The position numbers and the translations under genes are program-made. Below, piece after piece: positions 36,214 to 43,351 of a stretch of DNA of 43,351 bases. The notes under the pieces were generated by a model. It was given only the letters and a program-made list of their open reading frames with translations. It did not search any database and was not told the DNA's origin. Source of the DNA: an uncultured Alphaproteobacteria bacterium (lineage in GTDB: Bacteria; Pseudomonadota; Alphaproteobacteria; Sneathiellales; Sneathiellaceae); NCBI GenBank assembly GCA_913062525.1, contig CAJXWA010000010.1, positions 1 through 43,351 of the forward strand. The letters are read 5' to 3'. Every line of letters starts with the position of its first letter. Position 1 is the stretch's first letter.

Positions 36214-37248
36214 ATGACAGAGTTAAATAAACAGTGGCTGCTGAAATCTCGCCCTCACGGGGAGCCTACTCTTGATAATTTCGAATTTGTTGAGACAGCT
36301 ATTCCCGAACCGGCTGACGGCGAGTTCTTGCTGAAAACAATTTATATGTCTCTCGATCCGTATATGCGCGGCCGGATGAATGACAGTAAAAGCTATGCGG
36401 TAAGTGTTGAACTGGGGGAGCCTATGTCTGGCGGCGGCATTGCCGTTGTTGTGAAGTCTAACAACGCTCGCTTCAAAGAAGGTGACTATGTTGTCGCAAT
36501 GACTAAATGGCAGGGCTACAGCATTTCAAACGGAGAAGGGGTCATGAAACTGGACCCAGCTGTTGCGCCGATCTCAACCGGTGTCGGAGTTCTTGGGATG
36601 CCAGGCATCACGGCCTACGCAGGCTTACTTGAAATTGGTAAACCCAAAAAAGGTGAAACCGTTGTTGTATCTGCAGCATCCGGCGCTGTTGGATCGATCG
36701 TTGGTCAGGTTGCCAAAATTAAGGGCACTAGAGTTGTTGGCATCGCAGGATCACCTGAAAAATGCGCGTATGTTGTTGATGAGCTTGGGTTTGATATTTG
36801 CGTGAATTATAAAGACGCAGATTTTGTTGAGCAGCTCGGCGCTGCGTGTCCAGATGGGATCGATGTTTACTACGAAAATGTGGGCGGCGCTGTCTTTGAC
36901 GCGGTTTTCCCTCTAATGAACGATTTCTCCCGTATACCGCTTTGTGGCCGCATTGCGAATTACAACATGACTGAAGATCCAGAAGGCCCGAATAAACTTC
37001 CAGCCTTCTTTGGACAAATGTTAGTAAAGCGAATTACTCTTAGAGGTTTCATAAGCTTTGACCATTATGATCTCCTTCCGCAATTCCTGAAAGATATGGG
37101 AAGCTGGGTTCGCGGGGGTCAGGTAAAATACAAAGAAGATATTGTGGATGGCATTGAAAATGCACCAGAAGCGTTCCTTGGATTGCTTAAAGGCAAGAAT
37201 TTTGGAAAGCTGTTGGTTCAAGTTTCAGACGATCCAACACGCGGATAA
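36214..37248 (+). CDS. NADPH-dependent MDR oxidoreductase, CurA/alkenal-reductase type
   Basis: A 344-residue zinc-free medium-chain dehydrogenase of the leukotriene B4 dehydrogenase/CurA group (KQWLLKSRPHGEPTLDNFEF; IYMSLDPYMRGRMND). The nucleotide-binding motif is AASGAVGSIVGQVAKIKG at about residues 152-169. Family members reduce the C=C bond of enones and alkenals such as curcumin with NADPH. Here it may reduce the side-chain double bond of a cinnamoyl-like or enoyl compound handled by the flanking genes. It starts 11 nt after the ligase with AAAGGA before the ATG, so it is cotranscribed. Confidence 0.88.
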   Translation: MTELNKQWLLKSRPHGEPTLDNFEFVETAIPEPADGEFLLKTIYMSLDPYMRGRMNDSKSYAVSVELGEPMSGGGIAVVVKSNNARFKEGDYVVAMTKWQGYSISNGEGVMKLDPAVAPISTGVGVLGMPGITAYAGLLEIGKPKKGETVVVSAASGAVGSIVGQVAKIKGTRVVGIAGSPEKCAYVVDELGFDICVNYKDADFVEQLGAACPDGIDVYYENVGGAVFDAVFPLMNDFSRIPLCGRIANYNMTEDPEGPNKLPAFFGQMLVKRITLRGFISFDHYDLLPQFLKDMGSWVRGGQVKYKEDIVDGIENAPEAFLGLLKGKNFGKLLVQVSDDPTRG

Positions 37249-37295
37249 GTTAAGAATAAAGCTGAAAACAGTCAAAACCTTGGAAGGAAAAATTA

Positions 37296-39380
37296 ATGAC
37301 TGCAATTACTGAATTAGTAAGTTTCGACGTAGAGGGAAGCGTTGGAATTGTGACAGTCGATAATCCCCCCGTAAATGCGTTAAGTGCTGGCGTTCGCGAA
37401 GGTATTAAAGGCGGCATTATTGCTGCAAATAAAGATGATGCTGTTACGTCAATTGTCTTGTTTTGTAATGGTCGCACGTTTATCGCGGGTGCAGATATTA
37501 CGGAATTTGGAAAACCTATGGTGGGTCCAAGCCTGCTTGAAGTTATTGTCGGAATTGAGGGATCTAGCAAACCAGTTGTGGCCGCTATTCATGGCACAGC
37601 GCTTGGCGGTGGCCTAGAGACAGCTCTTGGTTGTCATTACCGGGTTGCAAGTCCAACCGCGAAAGTAGGACTTCCTGAAGTGAAGCTTGGTATTTTGCCA
37701 GGTGCTGGCGGAACACAACGCTTACCACGTGTTGTCGGTGTCCCTATGGCTCTGGAAATGATTGCAGGTGGTGCGCCAATTGGATCTGCGAAAGCAGCCG
37801 AAGTTGGGCTTGTTGATGAAGTGATCGAAGGTGACCTGAGAGCAGGTGCCATTGCGTTTGCTAAAAAAGTGGTTGCTGAAGGTCGCCCACTGGTGAAAAT
37901 TAGTGATCAGGACGAAAAACTGCAAGAAGCAAAAGAAAATCCAGCAATTTTTGATGATTTCCGCAAATCTATCGCCCGGAAAACACGGGGCTTTGTCGCG
38001 CCAGAAAACTGCATTAAAGCGGTTCAAGCCGCAGTCGAATTGCCTTTCGTTGAAGGCCTTAAACGCGAGCGCGATTTGTTCGTTGAGCTCATGGGCGGCG
38101 AACAATCCTTTAGCCAACGTTATTTCTTCTTCTCAGAAAGATTAGCGGCCAAAATTCCTGATGTGCCAAAAGACACACCACTGCTTGATATTAATTCATG
38201 CGGTATTATTGGTGCAGGCACAATGGGTGGCGGTATCGCCATGAACTTCCTGCAGGCTGGTATCCCGGTGATTATCGTGGAAACACAGCAAGAGGGATTG
38301 GACAAAGGTCTGGCGCTGATTAAAAGCAATTACGCGGCGACAGTATCAAAAGGTCGGATGAGCCAAACTGCAATGGATAAATGTATGTCCTTGTTGTCAG
38401 GCACCATCAAGCTTGAAGACATAAGTGACGTTGATATCGTGATCGAAGCGATTTTCGAGAATATGGAAGTTAAGAAAGAAATCTTCCAGAAACTTGATGC
38501 CATTTGTAAAGACGGTGCAATTCTTGCGACCAATACTTCTACATTGGACATTGATGAAATCGGTGAAGCAACTAATCGCCCTGAATCTGTGATTGGTCTC
38601 CATTTCTTCAGCCCGGCAAATGTCATGAAATTGCTTGAAGAAGTGCGCACGAAGAAAACCAGCCATACCGTTATGGCAACGTGTATGGCACTGGCTAAGC
38701 GCATTGGCAAAGTTCCCGCCATGGTTGGTGTCTGCGAAGGGTTTGTGGGTAACCGTATCCTCCATCGCCGTTCAGAGCAGGCGACAGCCTTGCTTATGGA
38801 AGGTGCTATGCCTGCCGATGTGGATCGCGTTCTGTTTGATTTTGGCTTGCCAATGGGACCATTTGCAATGTCCGATTTGGCTGGTAACGATGTGGGATGG
38901 CGTATCCGTCAGGGTAAAGGCGTAACAAGCCCAGTTGCAGATGCAATATGCGAACTTGGACGCTTTGGCCAAAAAACAGGCTCAGGTTACTACGAGTATA
39001 AAGAAGGTAGCCGGACACCAGTATCGGACCCAATTGTCGAAGATATCATTGTAAAAGCTTCTAAAGCTGCTGGTATCGATCGCCGTGATATTTCAGATGA
39101 TGAAATTTTGAAACGGTGCATTTATCCGATGATCAACGAAGGCTCTAAAATCCTTGAAGAAGGTATCGCAACACGCGCTAGTGATATCGATGTTATTTGG
39201 GTTTATGGGTATGGATGGCCAATTTATCGCGGTGGACCAATGAGATACGGCGATGCAATAGGCCTTAAAAACGTCTATGAAACACTGCTGGAATATCAAA
39301 AGGAACATGGTGATTTCTTCAAACCAAGCGCGTTGTTAGAGCGTTTGGCGAAAGAAGGAAAAACCTTCCAAGACGCCTAG
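37296..39380 (+). CDS. Bifunctional enoyl-CoA hydratase/3-hydroxyacyl-CoA dehydrogenase (FadJ/FadB-like)
   Basis: A 694-residue two-domain beta-oxidation enzyme. The N-terminal crotonase domain (1-190) keeps both catalytic glutamates, Glu108 (GGGLETALGCHYR) and Glu128 (LPEVKLGILPGAGG). The dehydrogenase part begins near residue 300 with the NAD motif GAGTMGGGIAM and has VIGLHFFSPANVMKLLEEV and CEGFVGNRI; two C-terminal helical domains follow. It would hydrate the enoyl-CoA and oxidise the 3-hydroxyacyl-CoA to 3-ketoacyl-CoA; a thiolase is needed but is not here. It closes the ligase operon and ends at a strong terminator. GGAAGGAAAA precedes the ATG. Confidence 0.93.
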   Translation: MTAITELVSFDVEGSVGIVTVDNPPVNALSAGVREGIKGGIIAANKDDAVTSIVLFCNGRTFIAGADITEFGKPMVGPSLLEVIVGIEGSSKPVVAAIHGTALGGGLETALGCHYRVASPTAKVGLPEVKLGILPGAGGTQRLPRVVGVPMALEMIAGGAPIGSAKAAEVGLVDEVIEGDLRAGAIAFAKKVVAEGRPLVKISDQDEKLQEAKENPAIFDDFRKSIARKTRGFVAPENCIKAVQAAVELPFVEGLKRERDLFVELMGGEQSFSQRYFFFSERLAAKIPDVPKDTPLLDINSCGIIGAGTMGGGIAMNFLQAGIPVIIVETQQEGLDKGLALIKSNYAATVSKGRMSQTAMDKCMSLLSGTIKLEDISDVDIVIEAIFENMEVKKEIFQKLDAICKDGAILATNTSTLDIDEIGEATNRPESVIGLHFFSPANVMKLLEEVRTKKTSHTVMATCMALAKRIGKVPAMVGVCEGFVGNRILHRRSEQATALLMEGAMPADVDRVLFDFGLPMGPFAMSDLAGNDVGWRIRQGKGVTSPVADAICELGRFGQKTGSGYYEYKEGSRTPVSDPIVEDIIVKASKAAGIDRRDISDDEILKRCIYPMINEGSKILEEGIATRASDIDVIWVYGYGWPIYRGGPMRYGDAIGLKNVYETLLEYQKEHGDFFKPSALLERLAKEGKTFQDA

Positions 39381-39401
39381 GTGTTTCTGGAAACAATGTA
39401 G

Positions 39402-39434
39402 AAAAGCCCCGCATTCTTGCGGGGCTTTTTTTTT
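39402..39434. terminator. Rho-independent terminator between convergent genes
   Basis: GCCCCGC (39406-39412) and GCGGGGC (39419-39425) form a stem with a 6-nt loop, flanked by four A on the left and nine T on the right. It terminates the ligase/FadJ operon. On the minus strand it lies just after, and touches, the MFS stop codon, so it could serve both directions. Confidence 0.9.
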
Positions 39435-40896
39435 ATGCTTCTTTTTTATGAGCCCAAGCAATGTAAAGGGCCGGGATTAGAGATAGAGAAAAAACGAATG
39501 CTGAGATTAAGAACACATCTTCAAAGGTGTTGGTCAGCATTTGAATGTTGTCTGCAGCATCTAAAATGCCGTCCTTTGCAGTACTGGTGGCAATGGTTGT
39601 GTGGTGTTCTGTTCGTGCGGTAATTAATAGCGCCGTGAGGTTTACGCCAATAGTACCGCCAAGCATACGCACGAAATTCAGCGCGCCTGAGGCTTCAGGA
39701 ACCATGAGTGGGGGCACGATTGACAGGGCAAATGTACTGTTCGATGGCATGATAAATCCAAGACCGATACGGCCCACAATGATCCAACCCGCTAAGAATA
39801 GGTAGCTGGTATCTTTGGTCGAAAAACTAATCACTATCGAAGCGATTATGAAGACAGTTTGTCCAAATAAAATCAGCCTGTAGGCCGGCATTTTATCAAT
39901 AAGGCGTCCAACGATGGGAAAGACAAAAGCGAGGAGTAAGCCCGCAGGAAGTAACAGCAAGCCTGCGTCCGTTGCACTGGAAGACTGCACGGTTCTAGCA
40001 AAAAGTGGGATGGTGTAAAAACTGGAAAACATACCCGCGGTTGTAAGTGCGCCAATTACAGCTGAGGATGTAACGCGCAGGTTTTTGAACATTCTAAGGT
40101 CAACTAATGGCGCGGCGCTTTTAATATCCCGCAGGAAAAAAAGCAGTAATGATATGCCTGAAATTAGAAGGTAGGGATAAACGTGAAAGCTGGCAAACGG
40201 ATAAAATTGGCTGTTAGATAATCCCGTTAAGAGGCACCCGACCGACAGGGCAATAAACACTAAACTGCCGAAATTGAATTGTCCGGGTTTTTGATCGGTG
40301 TCTTTATCGGGTAATAAATATGCCCCGCAGCAGCCAGCTATAAAGGCTAACGGGATAACCACGGCAAACGTCGTATGCCAATCCATGCTGTCTGTGATTA
40401 TGCCGCCAATGACAGGCCCCATAGCCGGACCAATGACAACACCCATGCCAAACAGACCCATGGCGCGCCCTCTCATATTGGCCGGGAACAATAGAAAAAC
40501 CAGTGCCATGGACAAAGGCTGCAAAAAGCCGGCACCAGTGCCTTGCAGTAATCGTGCGACTACAAGAACTTCATAACTCTCAGAAAACCAGCCGAGCAGA
40601 CTGCCGACTATAAAAGATGTAATGGCAATTAAAAATGTGAACCGTGGTCCGATACGTTTCATTAGCCACGCGGTTGTCAGCATAGCAACGCTAGACGCAC
40701 ATAAAAACGCAGTGGACATCCATTGAGCAGAACCTTGGGTGATTTGAAATGTCGCCATGATATCGGTCAAGGCGACATTCACCATGGTCGAGGAGAATAT
40801 GGTCGTTAGTAAACCCAGAACGACAGTAAATCCAGCGACCCATTTATAGGAGGAGCCAAACTTTTCGCGAAGCGCTGTGTTTCGATCCATTCTCAT
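39433..40896 (-). CDS. MFS drug/metabolite exporter, DHA2 (EmrB/QacA) family
   Basis: A 487-residue polytopic transporter with about 14 hydrophobic helices. It has the EmrB-type first helix (GLLTTIFSSTMVNVALTDIM), the loop 2-3 motif AWLMKRIGPRFTFLIA and the motif C region MGVVIGPAMGPVIGGIITD. The family exports drugs or organic acids using the proton gradient. The ATG overlaps the CoA-transferase stop in ATGA, so the two proteins are made together; it may export a by-product or the free acid of the CoA ester. No EmrA-like membrane-fusion partner is present. The cargo is unknown. Confidence 0.9.
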   Translation of the reverse strand: MRMDRNTALREKFGSSYKWVAGFTVVLGLLTTIFSSTMVNVALTDIMATFQITQGSAQWMSTAFLCASSVAMLTTAWLMKRIGPRFTFLIAITSFIVGSLLGWFSESYEVLVVARLLQGTGAGFLQPLSMALVFLLFPANMRGRAMGLFGMGVVIGPAMGPVIGGIITDSMDWHTTFAVVIPLAFIAGCCGAYLLPDKDTDQKPGQFNFGSLVFIALSVGCLLTGLSNSQFYPFASFHVYPYLLISGISLLLFFLRDIKSAAPLVDLRMFKNLRVTSSAVIGALTTAGMFSSFYTIPLFARTVQSSSATDAGLLLLPAGLLLAFVFPIVGRLIDKMPAYRLILFGQTVFIIASIVISFSTKDTSYLFLAGWIIVGRIGLGFIMPSNSTFALSIVPPLMVPEASGALNFVRMLGGTIGVNLTALLITARTEHHTTIATSTAKDGILDAADNIQMLTNTFEDVFLISAFVFSLSLIPALYIAWAHKKEA

Positions 40897-42023
40897 GATT
40901 TGCGATCAAACTCTTTGCGGAGCTCGTCATTATGTTGTCCCAATGCAGGGATAGGGCCAAACTGATCTTTAGTTCCCGCAAAGGAGATAGGGGATGCCAC
41001 AAGGTTCACAGGTCCGTTTGGACTTTGCACCGTTGTTCGTTCCAGCTGGGGATGAGCAGATAAGTCCGCAACTGAATTGAGCGCGCCAAAAGCGATGCGG
41101 GCTGCAAGTAGTTTTTCAGCGGCATAGTCTCTGCTCAGTTTTTTGAAAATTTCGTTTATTTCTTCGTGTAATGCAATCCGATTGGCAACACGGTCAATAT
41201 TCGTCAGATATCTTGGATCCTCTACCAGATGCGGCGCGTTTAGGGCCTTTTCACACAGATTTCGCCATTCAGTTTGGTTTTGGATGGAAATTACGATTTT
41301 TTCGCCGTCTCTTGTGTCAAATGCTTCATAGGGTGCGATTGAGGGGTGGCTAAGGCCACCCCGTCCCGGAGCTTTGCCGCCATATTCTTCGTGGAGGAGA
41401 GGGACTGTCATCCAATCGGCCATGCCTGCGAACAGAGTAGATTTAATGGCTTTACCAATGCCAGTTCTCTGGCGTTCATATAGAGCTTCAAGAACTGCAA
41501 CCAAACCATGCATGCCAGCGGCAATATCACAAACTGACACACCTACTCGGCCCGGTTCTTCCGGAGACCCTGTTACCATGGCGAGGCCTGTTTCTGACTG
41601 TACGAGCATGTCGTAGGCTTTCATTTTTGCAAAAGGACCTTCCTCACCATAACCTGATATATCGACGGTTATTAACCGAGGCCGCTCTTGTCTAAGAGCT
41701 TCGCTATCTAAGCCAAACCGATTTACAACGCCGGGGGCCAAATTCTGAATGAAGATGTCTGCTTTTGAAATTATGGTTTTTAAAAGAGTGAGATCTTCGT
41801 TATTTTTGATATCAAGTTGGATTGATTGCTTGCCCCTATTAAGCCAAACAAAATAGGCGCTTTCTCCATTTACGACAGAGTCATATTGGCGGGCAAAATC
41901 ACCTTCTGGGCGCTCAACCTTAATCACACGCGCACCAGCATCGGCAAGTCTGGAGGAAAGGTAGGGAGCCGCTACAGCTTGCTCAAGCGAGACGACGAGG
42001 ATATCATCCAATGGTCGGGTCAT
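40893..42023 (-). CDS. CaiB/BaiF class III CoA-transferase
   Basis: A 376-residue family III CoA-transferase, moving CoA from one acyl-CoA to another carboxylic acid. It starts with DILVVSLEQAVAAPYLSSRL and has VIKVERPEGDFARQYD, LNRGKQSIQLDIKN and DISGYGEEGPFAKMKAYDML, where Asp138 is the expected catalytic aspartate. SHPSIAPYEAFDTRDG and LGQHNDELRKEF near the end are also typical. The first gene of a two-gene minus-strand operon with the MFS exporter, divergent from luxP. Donor and acceptor acids are not predictable. Confidence 0.92.
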   Translation of the reverse strand: MTRPLDDILVVSLEQAVAAPYLSSRLADAGARVIKVERPEGDFARQYDSVVNGESAYFVWLNRGKQSIQLDIKNNEDLTLLKTIISKADIFIQNLAPGVVNRFGLDSEALRQERPRLITVDISGYGEEGPFAKMKAYDMLVQSETGLAMVTGSPEEPGRVGVSVCDIAAGMHGLVAVLEALYERQRTGIGKAIKSTLFAGMADWMTVPLLHEEYGGKAPGRGGLSHPSIAPYEAFDTRDGEKIVISIQNQTEWRNLCEKALNAPHLVEDPRYLTNIDRVANRIALHEEINEIFKKLSRDYAAEKLLAARIAFGALNSVADLSAHPQLERTTVQSPNGPVNLVASPISFAGTKDQFGPIPALGQHNDELRKEFDRKS

Positions 42024-42204
42024 ATTTTTCTTCTTATTTTATTTATGCGAGATGTTAAAAATACTCTCTTTTGGGATAACAACCAATACTAAAAAACTTA
42101 AGCAGAAAACTGTAAAAGGCGTTATCATTTCCTAGGATAAACAGTAGATTATGACAATATAGTTTTTCTTGGCATTTACTTTAAAATGCAATTCGGAGAA
42201 AAAG

Positions 42205-43326
42205 ATGACTAAAAAATCAGTGATTTTACTGTCTGGTTGTGTGACTTTTCTTATGTTGTGTTTAGTGAACTTACCTGCGGCAATCGCTGCTGATCGATTT
42301 GAAAAATATTGGACAGTAAACGAATATTTAACCTACAACCCTCAACAGGTCTCAAAAAGTAATTCGTTTATAAGTCGCGTTAGAGCCGCCGCGATACCCG
42401 CTACAAATATCAAAAAACCAATTCGGATAGCGGTTGTTTATCCAGGATTACAAGCATCCGATTATTGGAGACGTAGTATTGTGTCTTTAGAAAAAAGACT
42501 TAAGGAATTGAAGGCTCCTTATGAATTAGTTTCTCATTTCACAAAACCTGGTCTTACTGTTCATGAGCAGAGTAACAAAATTGGTCAATTCTTAGCTGCA
42601 GGTGCTGACTATTTGATTTTTACGCTTAATGTTAGTCAACACAAACCGTTAATCGAAAAAATTATGAAAGGCGACCAGACGAAAATTATCCTTCAAAATA
42701 TAACGACTCCCTTGAAAAGTTTTAAATTAAGGCAACCTTTTCAATATGTTGGGTTTGATCATGCCATCGGCACAGAATATTTGGTGGAAAAATATTTAAA
42801 GATTTTCGGGGGTAAAGCTGACTATGCGATAATGTACGGATCCCCCGGTTACGTCAGTGAAATGCGGGGCGGGACTTTTTTGCGTCATATGGAAAAACAC
42901 GCAGGAATGAAGCTTAAAGAGTCCTATTATGTGGGGTTCAACCGGAAAAAATCCTATAGGGCAGCGAAGGATTTATTAAAAAATCACTCAAATATTAAAT
43001 TCGTGTTTAGTGCCTCGACGGATATAGCGCTTGGTGTTTTGGATGCTTTACGTGAAGAGGGACGGATGGGCGACATTATTACCAATGGTTGGGGCGGCGG
43101 TAGCGCCGAACTTGATGCAATTCAAACCGGTGACCTAGATTTTACAGTGATGAGAATGAATGACGATAACGGAGTTGCAATGGCTGAAGCTATGGTATTG
43201 GATCAGCTAGGAAACGTAAGCGCAGTTCCCACTATTTTTTCGGGTGATATGGTGCTGGTTGAAAAAAGTATGACTGACAGCGAAATAATGGAACTAAAAA
43301 ACCGTGCCTTCAGATATTCAAAATAA
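42205..43326 (+). CDS. luxP: LuxP-type autoinducer-2 binding protein
   Basis: A 373-residue periplasmic binding protein with a signal peptide (residues 1 to about 28, ending PAAIA). It closely matches Vibrio harveyi LuxP as I remember it: VVYPGLQASDYWRRS, ILQNITTP, YVGFDHAIGT, NGWGGGSAELDAIQ and VMRMNDDNGVAMAEA. Residues that hold AI-2 and its borate are present: Gln83, Ser85, Trp88, Asn165, Arg221, Thr272, Asp273, Trp296 and Arg317. They are offset by a constant 6-7 from V. harveyi Gln77, Ser79, Trp82, Asn159, Arg215, Thr266, Asp267, Trp289 and Arg310. LuxP senses AI-2 with the sensor kinase LuxQ. The ATG at 42205 follows GGAG; a TTG 36 nt upstream is unlikely. Only 25 nt remain after the stop, so any luxQ is outside. 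Confidence 0.93.
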   Translation: MTKKSVILLSGCVTFLMLCLVNLPAAIAADRFEKYWTVNEYLTYNPQQVSKSNSFISRVRAAAIPATNIKKPIRIAVVYPGLQASDYWRRSIVSLEKRLKELKAPYELVSHFTKPGLTVHEQSNKIGQFLAAGADYLIFTLNVSQHKPLIEKIMKGDQTKIILQNITTPLKSFKLRQPFQYVGFDHAIGTEYLVEKYLKIFGGKADYAIMYGSPGYVSEMRGGTFLRHMEKHAGMKLKESYYVGFNRKKSYRAAKDLLKNHSNIKFVFSASTDIALGVLDALREEGRMGDIITNGWGGGSAELDAIQTGDLDFTVMRMNDDNGVAMAEAMVLDQLGNVSAVPTIFSGDMVLVEKSMTDSEIMELKNRAFRYSK

Positions 43327-43351
43327 TGAACCATCAGTTTTAAATAAAACA

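Noticed and set aside
42205-43326. Annotation as a ribose/xylose ABC binding protein
   Set aside because: The AI-2 and borate contact residues and the long shared blocks fit LuxP, and no sugar transporter gene is visible beside it.

Overview
The window reads as chromosomal DNA of a marine-type alphaproteobacterium with mid-40s GC (judged by eye). The signs are an alphaproteobacterial tad/cpa pilus locus, PhnA/PhnY of the Sinorhizobium kind, and a feruloyl-CoA-synthase-type ligase. A Sneathiella- or Kordiimonas-like lineage would fit, but the sequence alone does not prove a genus. Forty protein-coding genes are supported. I saw no rRNA, tRNA, CRISPR array, insertion sequence or phage gene.

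Layout. (1) 1-2974: an ABC importer ATPase (cut by the left edge), divergent from an amide/urea-type binding protein, then a nicotinamidase-like hydrolase and a small DUF1232 membrane protein. (2) 3132-5815: phosphonoacetate hydrolase (phnA) and phosphonoacetaldehyde dehydrogenase (phnY), closed by a strong terminator. (3) 5942-7729: a PfkB sugar kinase and a DgoR-like GntR/FCD regulator. (4) 7744-12237: a beta-carbonic anhydrase divergent from paaABCDE, the phenylacetyl-CoA epoxidase, with an inverted repeat laid over the likely paa promoter. (5) 12335-15277: two convergent glycosyltransferases sharing a bidirectional terminator. (6) 15278-15826: a very AT-rich non-coding stretch, then a compact 13-gene tad pilus operon (15827-27020: flp, cpaABCDEF, tadBCDE, a second TadE-like gene, tadG). 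(7) 27024-30387, minus strand: MoxR ATPase, VWA protein and DUF1853 protein. (8) alaS at 30634-33285. (9) 33592-39380: a TetR repressor divergent from a feruloyl-CoA-synthase-like ligase, a CurA-like reductase and a FadJ-like bifunctional beta-oxidation enzyme. (10) 39433-42023, minus strand: a class III CoA-transferase and an EmrB-type exporter. (11) 42205-43326: a LuxP homologue.

Working together: the catabolic genes take in small organic compounds (phosphonates, amides, phenylacetate, hydroxycinnamate- or fatty-acid-like acids) and feed acetyl-CoA and phosphate metabolism. The Tad locus would build an adhesive pilus. The most striking gene is the last: a LuxP-type receptor in which every autoinducer-2 and borate contact I can recall from Vibrio harveyi LuxP is kept in register. 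A LuxQ-like partner, if present, would lie just outside the window.
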